A DNA stretch of 64,000 bases from NCBI GenBank assembly GCA_002501805.1, contig DAOI01000003.1:40259-104258 (forward strand), in the 5' to 3' direction. This document shows positions 51,493 through 61,216 of this stretch, piece after piece (position 1 is the stretch's first letter; every line of letters begins with the position of its first letter). A program made the position numbers and the translations under genes. This stretch comes from Euryarchaeota archaeon UBA463 (GTDB taxonomy: Archaea > Thermoplasmatota > Poseidoniia > Poseidoniales > Thalassarchaeaceae). The notes under the pieces were generated by a model that saw only the letters and a program-made list of their open reading frames with translations, was not told the DNA's origin and ran no database searches.

Positions 51493-52463
51493 ACATCTCC
51501 AATTCTCGTAAGGATATTTTCCAATCCACAATCATCTAGCAGACTTCTGACTTGATTCACTTCGACTAGTCCCGACTCGAGACTGTTGGGTACAATTGCC
51601 ACACTAGTTCCCAGCATACAAAGAAGTGCAACACCGCTATGACTCATCCCTCCCTCCAACATAGCCTCCTCACACTTTCTTAGTACCTCAGAACGAGACT
51701 TCTCATTGGAAAGCCCACTCTCTACAGAGAATTTTCTAGAACTAAGAATAATATCGCTCCATCTCGACTCATTCCAATTTTTATGAGACAGTTCCTCAAG
51801 ATTCTTACTCCCAGCAGATGAGATCAATCCCCTCCACTCTGGATTATCGATATACGATGAGGTATGCTTACCCCCCTCGCCCTTCCAAGCCAGTATTATT
51901 TCTGCCTCAGCAGTCCAACCCTCTGATTTGCCAGGGCCGTTCTCCAGGAGATGGCCACTAAATGGAGAGCCAGGAATTTTCCTTATCTCTACTCCCCCGG
52001 CCGATAATGCGGTCACATCTCCCAACCCACTGGATCTTTTACGATCTACTAGATGGGCAATCATTAGAGAACGCCTGTGCCCCTGTTCGTAAGGTATCCC
52101 AATCGCCCTCTGAATGGAATTGCAGAAAGAAACCGAACCCGCGGCAGACATTCCAAACCCCTGGCCAGTTGGTAAACCCAATTTGACAGTAGCCTCCCAG
52201 TCATACTCCATAACTTCAGGAACTCCATCTGAGAGTAAACTCAAGGAGTCCATATACAATCTAGAATCGCCAATATGGTCAGTGAAGAAGACATCGAGAT
52301 TACCCTTCCCCTCTCTTCCCCTGCAAATAATCTCTACACCATCTTCCAGACATATTCCAACGCCTCTACTTCCTTGATTAACAGGATCTGGATCACTATC
52401 TTCAATGGTGAACATTAGAGTGACGTGTCCGCCACAATATCCTCGCCCAAGCAACTCCGGCAC
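51489..52463 (-). CDS. pantoate kinase (archaeal GHMP family)
   Basis: 324 residues from GTG 52463. GHMP-kinase features: CGGHVTLMFTIEDSDPDPVN, the GSRGVGICLEDGVEI segment, LPTGQGFGMSAAGSVSF (about 99-115; the ATP-binding GLGSSA-type motif) and AHLVDRKRSSGLGDVTALSAGGVEIRK. It phosphorylates pantoate, giving the substrate of phosphopantothenate synthetase (12245-13015). It lies 38 bases downstream of rpo3, so it may be the last gene of the ribosomal/RNA polymerase operon. Confidence 0.9.
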   Translation of the reverse strand: MPELLGRGYCGGHVTLMFTIEDSDPDPVNQGSRGVGICLEDGVEIICRGREGKGNLDVFFTDHIGDSRLYMDSLSLLSDGVPEVMEYDWEATVKLGLPTGQGFGMSAAGSVSFCNSIQRAIGIPYEQGHRRSLMIAHLVDRKRSSGLGDVTALSAGGVEIRKIPGSPFSGHLLENGPGKSEGWTAEAEIILAWKGEGGKHTSSYIDNPEWRGLISSAGSKNLEELSHKNWNESRWSDIILSSRKFSVESGLSNEKSRSEVLRKCEEAMLEGGMSHSGVALLCMLGTSVAIVPNSLESGLVEVNQVRSLLDDCGLENILTRIGDV

Positions 52464-52501
52464 GAACGTTCCGTATGCTACAGGGAAATAATATATCCCG
52501 C

Positions 52502-53389
52502 TCAGAGAACAGCCTTGAGGTCGTCGTCAATCCCCATAAACCTTCCAGTAAGCTCTGCAACAGCCATTTCAAAGGCAACTTTAGGACTCATCGATCCATC
52601 AGTCTCGAAGGACAGTATGAACTCATTGGGAACGTCTTCCAAAACTACAGCTTCCTTGAACTCTCTGGACTCTTCGGTCCCAGAGCCAACGTGATTCAAG
52701 TCCTTTCTTAGCAGATCAACCTTATCGACATCTTCCAGCCTACCATCCTTGTTGAAATCTCCAGCTTTGATGTTAAGTCCTAAGTCCCAGAGAATCTTTG
52801 CCCTGGACTTTATATTAATGACTCCAACCTGTCTTGGATTGAAGTTCACACCGCAAACAGGTGTCCACTTCACATGGTCCCTACCTCTTCCCATGATTGC
52901 AGTGGCTGAAAACTCAATAATCTGCCCTTGGAATAGCTTAGTAATTGGTATAGATTGGTACTTCTCGGGAATGAAACCCTCCTCTTCTCCTAGAAAGTTA
53001 AGATCACCAGCTGTTACCCATACCCCTTCTTGAGAGCCCTTCTTCTGACAGTAGTAAAGCATCGTACACAGGGCACATCCCCTGTCTTCTTCTACCATAT
53101 CTCCACAGTTTGGGCACTCATCCTGGAAGTAGTACTGTTCGTGGTTTGTAGGGACAGGAATCATTGCGAGTCTCTGTGCGATGACCTCATCTGGAAGCGG
53201 TCCGTCAGTCTCCCAAACTTCTCCATCCTCCTCCTCTGTCTTCTTGATGAAGCTCACAGTCTCGATAGCCATTTTTGGAGTATCTGACATCAACGTCCTC
53301 CTTATCGAGTTAACAAAGGCTCGATCTGTTTCCTTCAAAAGAATCCTGATTTTCTCATTGTCCTCATAGAGAATTTCTGCATTGACCAT
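52502..53389 (-). CDS. rpo3: RNA polymerase subunit Rpo3 (D)
   Basis: 295 residues from ATG 53389, with a GAGGTG ribosome-binding site six bases upstream. It is the alpha-like assembly subunit. The domain-3 cysteines C92, C95, C105, C108 and C114 (ECPNCGD, CALC, YYC) can bind an iron-sulfur cluster or zinc. The IRRTLMSDTPKMAIETVSF and RLAMIPVPTN segments are family hallmarks. Residues about 210-222 read DFNKDGRLEDVDK, an EF-hand/dockerin-like calcium-type loop not usual in this subunit. It is preceded by rps11 with 12 bases between. Confidence 0.95.
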   Translation of the reverse strand: MVNAEILYEDNEKIRILLKETDRAFVNSIRRTLMSDTPKMAIETVSFIKKTEEEDGEVWETDGPLPDEVIAQRLAMIPVPTNHEQYYFQDECPNCGDMVEEDRGCALCTMLYYCQKKGSQEGVWVTAGDLNFLGEEEGFIPEKYQSIPITKLFQGQIIEFSATAIMGRGRDHVKWTPVCGVNFNPRQVGVINIKSRAKILWDLGLNIKAGDFNKDGRLEDVDKVDLLRKDLNHVGSGTEESREFKEAVVLEDVPNEFILSFETDGSMSPKVAFEMAVAELTGRFMGIDDDLKAVL

Positions 53390-53400
53390 ATTTTCACACC

Positions 53401-53781
53401 TCAAACACGCCTTCCACGGCGTCCTCCCTTAGACTTTGTACCATCGGTTGGTATGGGAGTGACATCTTCTATTCTAGTAACCTGCATTCCAGCTCTTGTT
53501 AATGCTCTGATAGCAGAGGTGGCACCAGGGGCGCTATGAGATTTATTCCCCCCAGCTCCTCTGTACTTTACGATAACCTGGTTGAAATCTTTCTCTGCAA
53601 GCATCTCAGCCATTCTTTCAGCGGCTCTCATGGATGCGAATGAACTAGATTTTTCAGAACCGCCTTTGGTTACCATACCTCCTGATACCTTACAAATGGT
53701 CTCGGAACCAGTGAGATCAGTGGCAGTCATCAACACATTATTGTGCGTGGTAAAGATATGCAGGATAGCCTTGTGGGACAT
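53401..53781 (-). CDS. rps11: 30S ribosomal protein S11
   Basis: 126 residues from ATG 53781. [58 protein letters not shown] and [24 protein letters not shown] end are the universal S11 pattern. Sits between rps4 (overlapping start region) and rpo3 in the classical archaeal operon. Confidence 0.98.
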   Translation of the reverse strand: MSHKAILHIFTTHNNVLMTATDLTGSETICKVSGGMVTKGGSEKSSSFASMRAAERMAEMLAEKDFNQVIVKYRGAGGNKSHSAPGATSAIRALTRAGMQVTRIEDVTPIPTDGTKSKGGRRGRRV

Positions 53782-54464
53782 CAATTATCACCTTCTGGAA
53801 TAGTGTCCTCTACTGTAGGAGCCGTCGCCTCTCCAGCTTTGATATCTTCAACGAAGGTATCTGCAACCTTCACCGGTCCGCCGACAGTGTCTGCTTCTTC
53901 CTCGGATGTGTCTATAGTAGCCCTAATCTTTTCCAACTCCTGTCTGAAAGGATGATCGGGGTTCTCGTACTTGGAACCCGAAGTGTACCTGAGCATCTCT
54001 TCCTCTTCTCTCAGAACGTGATATCCGGGTACCGTCATCTTCTGATCCCCGATTGAAATGTGTCCGTGGACTATCAGATTCCTAGCCGCTCTCATCGATG
54101 GTGCTAGTCCTTTGTAGTAGACTTGTGACTGGAGCCTTCTAGCCAGCATCAGCTCTACATCAATCTGTAGAACGCTATCTAAAATAGAACCCTCTGAAAG
54201 TAGCCCCTTTCTGGTCAAGGAAGCGAGTAAGTCATCCTTCTCTCGGGCGTAGTGTCCTTCGGATGTGTCCACTCTACCGATTAGCTTCATAGCTTGGTTT
54301 CGATGTCTTCTGAGAGCGGATTTCTCTCTCCAAATCTCCCTCATTCCCCCAATCTTCTTGAGGCCATACTTCGCTTTCAGAGCGTGCTCTTCCTCTATTC
54401 TTGCTTGTTTCCACGGATGAGTTGGTGTCTGAGTCTTAGGTCTTGCAAATTTTGGATCACCCAT
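53781..54464 (-). CDS. rps4: 30S ribosomal protein S4
   Basis: 227 residues from ATG 54464. The S4 RNA-binding domain is [20 protein letters not shown] with [21 protein letters not shown]; the N-terminal [11 protein letters not shown] matches archaeal S4. The C-terminus (about 185-227) is an unusual acidic Thr/Glu/Ala-rich tail. Overlaps the start of rps11 by one base. Confidence 0.98.
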   Translation of the reverse strand: MGDPKFARPKTQTPTHPWKQARIEEEHALKAKYGLKKIGGMREIWREKSALRRHRNQAMKLIGRVDTSEGHYAREKDDLLASLTRKGLLSEGSILDSVLQIDVELMLARRLQSQVYYKGLAPSMRAARNLIVHGHISIGDQKMTVPGYHVLREEEEMLRYTSGSKYENPDHPFRQELEKIRATIDTSEEEADTVGGPVKVADTFVEDIKAGEATAPTVEDTIPEGDN

Positions 54465-54473
54465 CTAATCACC

Positions 54474-54941
54474 TCACTTCTTCCTCTCGACGCCAAGAGC
54501 AGAGCCCTTTCGACCATTACTTCTAAGTCGCTGTCCTCTAACCTTGTGACCACTTCTGTGCCTCATGCCTCGGTAAGTCTTTATTCCAGCCATCCTTGCA
54601 ACATCATCATCCCTGGTCATCTTAACTTCTAGAGCTACAATATGAGCATCTTCATTAGTTTCTAGATCTCGTTGCCTGTTCATTAGCCACCAAGGCATCT
54701 CGGTAGCGTAAGTTCCAATGGAATCTCTGAGCTTGTCCTGCTCTTCATCACTTAGATGCCCTCCTAGCTTGCTTCCATCTACTCCAGAGAGTCTGCAAAT
54801 CATCTCTGCAGTCCTCATCCCTATTCCCTTGATAGAGCATAGTCCGACGGATATTTTACGCAGACCGTCGACGTCTGTATCTGCAATTCTGATGATGTAT
54901 GAGAAGTCGTCTCCAAGCTGTGTCTCATCTGTTCCTGTCAT
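54474..54941 (-). CDS. rps13: 30S ribosomal protein S13
   Basis: 155 residues from ATG 54941, with GGGAGGA about seven bases upstream. IIRIADTDVDGLRKISVGL, IKGIGMRTAEMICRLSGVDG and TYRGMRHRSGHKVRGQRLRS are the universal S13 motifs. It is the first gene of the rps13-rps4-rps11-rpo3 operon; the promoter should lie in 54942-55036. Confidence 0.98.
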   Translation of the reverse strand: MTGTDETQLGDDFSYIIRIADTDVDGLRKISVGLCSIKGIGMRTAEMICRLSGVDGSKLGGHLSDEEQDKLRDSIGTYATEMPWWLMNRQRDLETNEDAHIVALEVKMTRDDDVARMAGIKTYRGMRHRSGHKVRGQRLRSNGRKGSALGVERKK

Positions 54942-55036
54942 GTACGGTCCTCCCGCGTTCACCGGTCACCCAGTGGCTGTTAAGCATCCGGGCGACCAAC
55001 CATCCCTATTTGAATCGATTGGAAGGCCCAAAGGGA

Positions 55037-56341
55037 CTATTCCTCCATGCAAACAACATACATGGTGTAATCGCCCGTATCTCTTGATAGTTCAATATCC
55101 ACCATGAACGATCTCGCACCTTCAATCTCTCTCATAGCCTTGTGAAGACGCCTCTGTAGCTTCGGATGGATTTCTGGATCCAGTGAGCATCTCAAAGTTA
55201 CACTGCCTATTTCTAACCTGGCGAGCGATGATGCAGTTTGTGATATCGTATGTATTTCAGGAGGAGAAAGCTTGTGTTGTACAACACGACCACTGGAAAT
55301 TATGAAGCCGTTCACCTCCTGGTCATCATTTAGTGGGTCCGTATGAATAAGAAGGGGCCTCCTTCCCTCAGTTCTAATCCACGAAAACCCACTTCCATCT
55401 GGTATCGCCTTTGAAATCCATTCATCCTGCAAACCACTCTCCAGAACCACTGGATCTACTATCGTAATCCAGGAATCAAATGGAGGAGGCTCGCTAAGTC
55501 TGACTCTCGAAACACCTGTGCCCTCTCCTTCAATCGATGACATTATTCTCTTAGTCCCCATCCTAATACATCTCCTAGAGTTATCGGATGACAGCGAACC
55601 GACCCACATCGAAAGCCTATCCACTCGCCCTCCTCCTCTGCTCATCCACTCCCAAGTTCTTCCACATCCGGGGTATATTCTTTCCACGATCTCATCTATC
55701 ATGGATCGTTGTTCCTCATCTAGCCTTGGAGAAAGGTCGAGTAGGATACACGGGCCATCTGGACCCAACTCCAGATACTTCTTCCATGATGACAGTAAGG
55801 GCTCAATACTGGGCTTCATCTCATCAATATGATGATTCTGCGCATCTCTGGGCCTGGCAGGATCTAAGTGTAGCATTGCAACAGGGGGGTGAGCTCTTGT
55901 TCCTGCCTCTCTCAGACTCGACCAGAACTCAGTCATCACGCCTTCCGAATCTGTACTGTCTCCGATAACTACTCTGTCCATAGTTCTCTGAACATCGTCT
56001 TCCTCTGCGACAGCAAACATATTCGCAGCACAAAGAACCGCGGCATTTCCATCTATCTCGACCCCAAGAGAAGGTCTTTTCAGGATATTTGAGTAAGCAA
56101 TGAGCTGTATGCCTGATCCGGCGGCCGCATCTAGGATAATCCCGGGTCCCAATGAATGGGGGTCTATTTGTCCGGCGCGTGCTAGTGCAACGCCCCATGG
56201 AGTAGATAGCCTACGCATTTGCTCGGTCATGTGAAATGATGGCTCACCTTTCCTCGCGGATTTAGCAGCCACTCTCTTACCCGCCTCCATGGTCACCGAA
56301 GATGAGGGCCTTACGGATGCATGTGAGCTATCTTCTGACAT
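55037..56341 (-). CDS. class I SAM-dependent methyltransferase with THUMP-like C-terminus
   Basis: 434 residues from ATG 56341. Motif I ILDAAAGSGIQLIAYS is near residue 69, and MLHLDPARPRDAQNHHIDEM near 155 matches the LDPARR motif of a methyltransferase family that carries a THUMP-like C-terminal domain. Substrate is probably RNA but unknown. It lies upstream of rps13 on the same strand with 95 bases between. Confidence 0.75.
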   Translation of the reverse strand: MSEDSSHASVRPSSSVTMEAGKRVAAKSARKGEPSFHMTEQMRRLSTPWGVALARAGQIDPHSLGPGIILDAAAGSGIQLIAYSNILKRPSLGVEIDGNAAVLCAANMFAVAEEDDVQRTMDRVVIGDSTDSEGVMTEFWSSLREAGTRAHPPVAMLHLDPARPRDAQNHHIDEMKPSIEPLLSSWKKYLELGPDGPCILLDLSPRLDEEQRSMIDEIVERIYPGCGRTWEWMSRGGGRVDRLSMWVGSLSSDNSRRCIRMGTKRIMSSIEGEGTGVSRVRLSEPPPFDSWITIVDPVVLESGLQDEWISKAIPDGSGFSWIRTEGRRPLLIHTDPLNDDQEVNGFIISSGRVVQHKLSPPEIHTISQTASSLARLEIGSVTLRCSLDPEIHPKLQRRLHKAMREIEGARSFMVDIELSRDTGDYTMYVVCMEE

Positions 56342-56358
56342 ATTCCGTCCCCGATATT

Positions 56359-57318
56359 CTACCCTGAAAGGGGTGCCCTTTCTAGATTGACCTCAAATCT
56401 CAACCAAACATCCTGAAGCTCGTGTCCATCACTATTGCCATAGGCTATTGGCGGAGGAAGGAGAGTGATATGGCTAGTGCCACTCTGTACTCCGGGTATC
56501 AGCCCCCTGTCATCGTCAATATCTAGTCCTATCGTGGACCATCCAAATCCCTCAATTGACATCCATGGATCACCTGCATTCTCAGTCCATGTCCCACTAT
56601 CTAGCTCCTCTCCCGTGTCTGCATTCCAGACTGTATACTCGACCTCTACCCTATCTCCTTCCTCGATATGGATAGTCCTAGCTTCAGCCCCCTGGAAAAT
56701 GGTAACATCCAATCTCACCTCAGCAGAAATTAGAGAAACATGAGAAGCGATGACTGTTATCTCTCCTTCAGAGACATCTTCAGTCAGTAAAACCTCCAGA
56801 ATAACTGAATCCCCACTTGGCATCTCGTTGATGAGATACTGCGTATCGTCCGTCTCCGAGAAAATAACATCAGCGCCAGCTATTTCCAGTAGTAAATCTA
56901 GAGTCTGATTGCCCCTGTTGTAAACTACAATCGAGGCTGTATCGCCCTCTCCCTGATGCTCCCAATCGCACCTCAATTCTCCAGGATATAGGAATAAATC
57001 ATCCTGGGAAGATAGGTTCTCAGGCCATGTCCAATCACCCTCTCGAGAATCGCATGTATCAAACAACATATCTACCTCCCAAGCCCATCTTCCATCCATT
57101 TCAATCATCGACTCATCTACAGATTCGAACGACTCTTCCAGGTTATTCAAAAATTTATGAGCATCTAGGCCAATCCATATCGATGAGAGAAGAATCACGA
57201 TTACAGTTGAAATTGAAAGTAGAATAGAGATCCTCGGAACTACCATTTCATTGATGCCAAGAGGGACCGGCGGATGCTCAACTTCATCGGGAGTATCCGA
57301 TATCCAAGACCTCGTCAC
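56359..57318 (-). CDS. membrane-anchored protein with C-terminal FKBP-like domain
   Basis: 319 residues from GTG 57318. One hydrophobic segment (about 27-48, VVPRISILLSISTVIVILL) anchors an extracytoplasmic domain. The C-terminal 110 residues hold VEVEYTVWNADTGEELDSGT, GLIPGVQSGTSHITLLPPP, AYGNSD and WLRFEVNLE, in the order of FKBP-type isomerases (V-x-Y-T..., G-x-x-x-G..., LLPPPIAYG). Its active-site aromatics are not clearly conserved. It may fold secreted proteins. Confidence 0.6.
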   Translation of the reverse strand: MTRSWISDTPDEVEHPPVPLGINEMVVPRISILLSISTVIVILLSSIWIGLDAHKFLNNLEESFESVDESMIEMDGRWAWEVDMLFDTCDSREGDWTWPENLSSQDDLFLYPGELRCDWEHQGEGDTASIVVYNRGNQTLDLLLEIAGADVIFSETDDTQYLINEMPSGDSVILEVLLTEDVSEGEITVIASHVSLISAEVRLDVTIFQGAEARTIHIEEGDRVEVEYTVWNADTGEELDSGTWTENAGDPWMSIEGFGWSTIGLDIDDDRGLIPGVQSGTSHITLLPPPIAYGNSDGHELQDVWLRFEVNLERAPLSG

Positions 57319-57390
57319 AAATCATTTGCCGAGCCCGACCATCATCAACGTTGGCCCAGTTTGATCTCCTTTACTCTGATTATCTCACTC

Positions 57391-60300
57391 TCACCCATTC
57401 ACCATGGACTCTTCGTTTCTGAGTCCGAGCCATGAGACAATCCCAAGCTCTAGTGCGACTACTGAAAGCCCAATTAGGAGAATCTGAGGCTGGAAAATCA
57501 CCCCTCCATAGAAAACTATTGAGAATAAAATTGCAGCAAAAAGATCCACAAGGCCCCAAGCCCTCATTGATTTCCTCAATTGAAGAATACCTGTCACCCA
57601 CACAGTTGTTGACAGAATTATCAAGAAAATCGGAATTAGCATAGATAAACCGCTGATGAGTAATCCTGAGATTAGTAATACATGGGAATTAACAGCCAGC
57701 ATCATCGACCAACGTTCTCCGTTCATTGGAATAGTACATACCAGTAATATCACCAAGGCCATTCCTAAGATACTGTACAGATCTCCCACTATCCCAGTAA
57801 ACCCTTCGAACCAACTCTCAATCGAGACTATGGCCAGTGCGATTGATAGAACTCCCATTCCTACCGCATTAGATTGATTTCTAGCCCATCCACTTCTGAG
57901 TGTTGTAATTATCACTATGATGGTTGCAAAACCAACTGACAGGATTGCTACCGAAATCCCTCGGAAACCTAGTGAGAAGCCACTCTCTGACTCCCGACCC
58001 TTGGAAGTCCTCAAGTTACCAATCCAGAAACTCGTTACAACCAAGCCAACTAAGCAAATCTCCAGAGCCATGAGAGGTCCCTTCCATTCTATTAGATCGC
58101 CAGAGAATGGATCAATGCTTAGGGGCCATGGCATAGACTCATACAATATTGCACCAAGGATCCTGTCCGCCAGAAGGGGATAGATTATCCAATCAATAGC
58201 TATTGGGATTCTATCCAACATGTTATCTTGCTGATATAGGGAAATCAAAGACAGCTCTACGACCAAAATCACTAGTACGCCCATGCTAGTTAGATTCTCA
58301 TTGCTTGCTCCAGGTCCAAGCAAGGAGAAAATATGTACTATCACAAGTCCTGATATTGCCAATGCAATCGGCATCTCAATACCGAGAATATGCGGTAGAT
58401 CGAGCTCTAATTGCCTAGTACGGAATCTAGCGACAGCGATCAGTAGAGTAACAAATGCTCCAACCATAAGGAGAACTATAGGATCGGGTCCAGAGGTGAA
58501 GCCTACTACTAGACTAGTCGCAAAGACCAGAGCCATCACCGCGATTACTATTACAGGACGATGACTAACATCCGAAATATAGAGCTCCTCGACATCATGT
58601 GTCTGATACTTCTCCCGACTCTTCTTCCTTGAAGACAGCATCTCTGCTTCTCTGGCATCATATGTTCGTAATTCCCCCTCTTCAAGGCTCTTCGATTTCT
58701 TCTCCAAAGCCAGAGCTCTCCTCGAGCTCATCTTTGTCACTGTCTGGAGCTCCCTACGTAACTCTCCTCTTGCAACCAGCCATACCGTAGCTATCATGAA
58801 TATGCCAACTGACAAAGACAATGACAGTTGATCTCCCTGTGCATATGCTACTGCAATACAAATCGACATCAGCCACAAAGATGACATTGCTGGTTTGAGT
58901 AAATCCTCAATCTCACCAGCCTTGGGAAGATAAACTGAAAGCAAAATCGCCGTACTTGATATGGCTATCACTGGTGCCTCTATCTCTGGTAAGTAAGAGA
59001 AATCTTCCAGAATCATCGTGATGTTCCTGTCTGGAATTAGTAGGAGAAGTGGGACTCCCATTATTCCCATCGAAGTCGTGTAAAAGCCCTCGTCCTCTCT
59101 TTTTGATAGAAGGACGGAAACCAGTATCAAGCAGATCAATATAGATAGATACTCTCCCATTCCATGCCTCCATTGTATAATCAGACCAGAGAGCAGGATA
59201 ATTCCCACCATTAGATTTACTTCGCCAACTCTTACACTTCTCAGATGCGCCAACAAGTGCAGTCCCCACAGTAGTCCTGAAACTAACAGTATAGTTGGCG
59301 AAGTGAAGGCTCCAAATTGAGCCATAAATAAGATTGAAACCATTGGTAGCCATAGCCCAAGGCTCCATAGTTGAAGAGCACCTGAATCTCTTATCGAAGC
59401 TGAAATCTCAGAAATTCCCAAAAACTTAGAGGCCAGATTGACATCCGATTTCCCCATTTTCTCATTGACTAATGCTATCATCACTGAGCATACGATAAGA
59501 TACCCGGTCAGTGGAAGAGAATCAACATGAATTATGCTCCCCGGGTCATCAAAATCATTTGACATCAACAGGGTCCTCAATGTCTCCTGTACTAACTGCT
59601 CTACTATGATCCAAGACCATGGTAGAAGAACAGTCACTCCGGCTAAGGATGGAGACTTTCTCTTGATAGCAAGCACCCCACTGCAGATGTGAAGAAGCGA
59701 TAGCATAGTCAGAAGAAGGACTCCGCCGTCTCCACCTGCCTCATTGGATTCTGATGGTACTAGAATCACTAGCAGAGTAAGTACCGCAACAGTCCCCATC
59801 CATAGCACCCTGTCCGAAACACTGTTCTGGTCCCTTAGAATCACGAATCCAACGGTCGTCGAACCAAATATTGTGAATATTGTATACTCTGAAAAACCGA
59901 TTGATGATGCGGCCTCATGGCCAAATATAAGTCCAAGCAAAAGAATCATGGCCATCATCATCAGAGGTACTGTAACCCTCCTCCAGGAAACGCCCCTAAC
60001 AACAAGGTACGAACCCGAAAATGCTCCACAAAGAACTGTTACCATTCCCAAGGCATACCCGACATCCCCTCTATTCGCCGCTACAGCCAGAAGGGCACCC
60101 AACATGCCAAGCGAGACTGAAACTCCCCAGAGGCCAGGTTTCCCAAGACCTAGTATCTTCATGCCCTTGGAGAACCAATTATCCTCTCTAGCGAAACGAG
60201 TTGCCATACCCGCGTTCAAACCGGTCACCCCCATCATAAGGACAAACAGAAGCAAGGGCCTATCCAAAGCCAAGACCTTTAATTCTCCAATTTCAAATCC

Positions 60301-61098
60301 ACCGGTGATTGCATGCATCCCTATCCATAAGTTCGAGGACGCGATGCCAAGAGCCGCAAGGTTACCCGACTTCCGGTGTGCCGCGAGTACATGCATCAGG
60401 ACAGTAGAAACTAGAATCATTACAGCAACACCTTCCTGCCCATACAACGAGCCAGCAGTAGACCCAATAGCAAGAAGAACCAGAGTAGACTGAGCAGCTA
60501 TGGCATCGTGGTCATACCTGTATGAGAGCACTATATTCAGTCCTACAGCGATTAGTAAGAGTACCCCCAATCCCCCTACGTCGATGATCCCCCATCTCTG
60601 TAACTCAATTGATAGCCCATACAGAACCTTCATGGAGATAATTACCCATGTTACTCCAAGAATCCTCAATCGCTCGTCTTTTGACCATCTCTCTCCAAGG
60701 AGGAATCCAATTGAGGAAAGTACTACTAGAGAAACTGTGGCAACCAGAGGCTCAAACACGAAACCAATCTGGAAACCTATTGCGCTGTACACCAGAATCA
60801 TAGAACCCATCAAGATCCAGTTAATTCGTCTCTCTCCCTCTGTAGCAATATCAGTAACTATATCCCTCTCAGGGGCTGTTTTCACAGTACCGTCTCTCTC
60901 TACGCCTCCAAGTGCTTTGTCTTGAACGAACGGATCAAAGACATCTCCGATAGCATTGTCAACATCTTCACGATCATCTTCAGGCTCTTTCACTTCGACG
61001 AAATTAGAATCATCAACCAGGTCTCCCAAATCTAACTTATCACTGATTCTAAAGGCTCTCTCACGGATGATATCATCGTCCGAGGCGCCATCCACCAT
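57391..61098 (-). CDS. very large polytopic membrane protein, function unknown
   Basis: 1235 residues from ATG 61098. After an acidic 85-residue cytosolic N-terminus there are more than thirty hydrophobic segments, broken by a charged loop at about 765-835 (RRELQTVTKMSSRRALALEK and following). No pore, catalytic or transport motif is recognised. The hydrophobic segments are fairly even in size, as in multi-span scaffold or O-antigen-like proteins. It is the largest membrane protein in the window and stands alone between the FKBP-like gene and pckA. Confidence 0.7.
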   Translation of the reverse strand: MVDGASDDDIIRERAFRISDKLDLGDLVDDSNFVEVKEPEDDREDVDNAIGDVFDPFVQDKALGGVERDGTVKTAPERDIVTDIATEGERRINWILMGSMILVYSAIGFQIGFVFEPLVATVSLVVLSSIGFLLGERWSKDERLRILGVTWVIISMKVLYGLSIELQRWGIIDVGGLGVLLLIAVGLNIVLSYRYDHDAIAAQSTLVLLAIGSTAGSLYGQEGVAVMILVSTVLMHVLAAHRKSGNLAALGIASSNLWIGMHAITGGFEIGELKVLALDRPLLLFVLMMGVTGLNAGMATRFAREDNWFSKGMKILGLGKPGLWGVSVSLGMLGALLAVAANRGDVGYALGMVTVLCGAFSGSYLVVRGVSWRRVTVPLMMMAMILLLGLIFGHEAASSIGFSEYTIFTIFGSTTVGFVILRDQNSVSDRVLWMGTVAVLTLLVILVPSESNEAGGDGGVLLLTMLSLLHICSGVLAIKRKSPSLAGVTVLLPWSWIIVEQLVQETLRTLLMSNDFDDPGSIIHVDSLPLTGYLIVCSVMIALVNEKMGKSDVNLASKFLGISEISASIRDSGALQLWSLGLWLPMVSILFMAQFGAFTSPTILLVSGLLWGLHLLAHLRSVRVGEVNLMVGIILLSGLIIQWRHGMGEYLSILICLILVSVLLSKREDEGFYTTSMGIMGVPLLLLIPDRNITMILEDFSYLPEIEAPVIAISSTAILLSVYLPKAGEIEDLLKPAMSSLWLMSICIAVAYAQGDQLSLSLSVGIFMIATVWLVARGELRRELQTVTKMSSRRALALEKKSKSLEEGELRTYDAREAEMLSSRKKSREKYQTHDVEELYISDVSHRPVIVIAVMALVFATSLVVGFTSGPDPIVLLMVGAFVTLLIAVARFRTRQLELDLPHILGIEMPIALAISGLVIVHIFSLLGPGASNENLTSMGVLVILVVELSLISLYQQDNMLDRIPIAIDWIIYPLLADRILGAILYESMPWPLSIDPFSGDLIEWKGPLMALEICLVGLVVTSFWIGNLRTSKGRESESGFSLGFRGISVAILSVGFATIIVIITTLRSGWARNQSNAVGMGVLSIALAIVSIESWFEGFTGIVGDLYSILGMALVILLVCTIPMNGERWSMMLAVNSHVLLISGLLISGLSMLIPIFLIILSTTVWVTGILQLRKSMRAWGLVDLFAAILFSIVFYGGVIFQPQILLIGLSVVALELGIVSWLGLRNEESMVNG

Positions 61099-61216
61099 CG
61101 ACCCGCGTAGAGCATGTGAGCGATAATCGCATCCCCGATATGAGAGTATTGAACCGGCTTCTCAACCAAGCCACTACTTCCGCAACCCTTGAAGGCAGAA
61201 GTCCTAGTCGAAGAGC

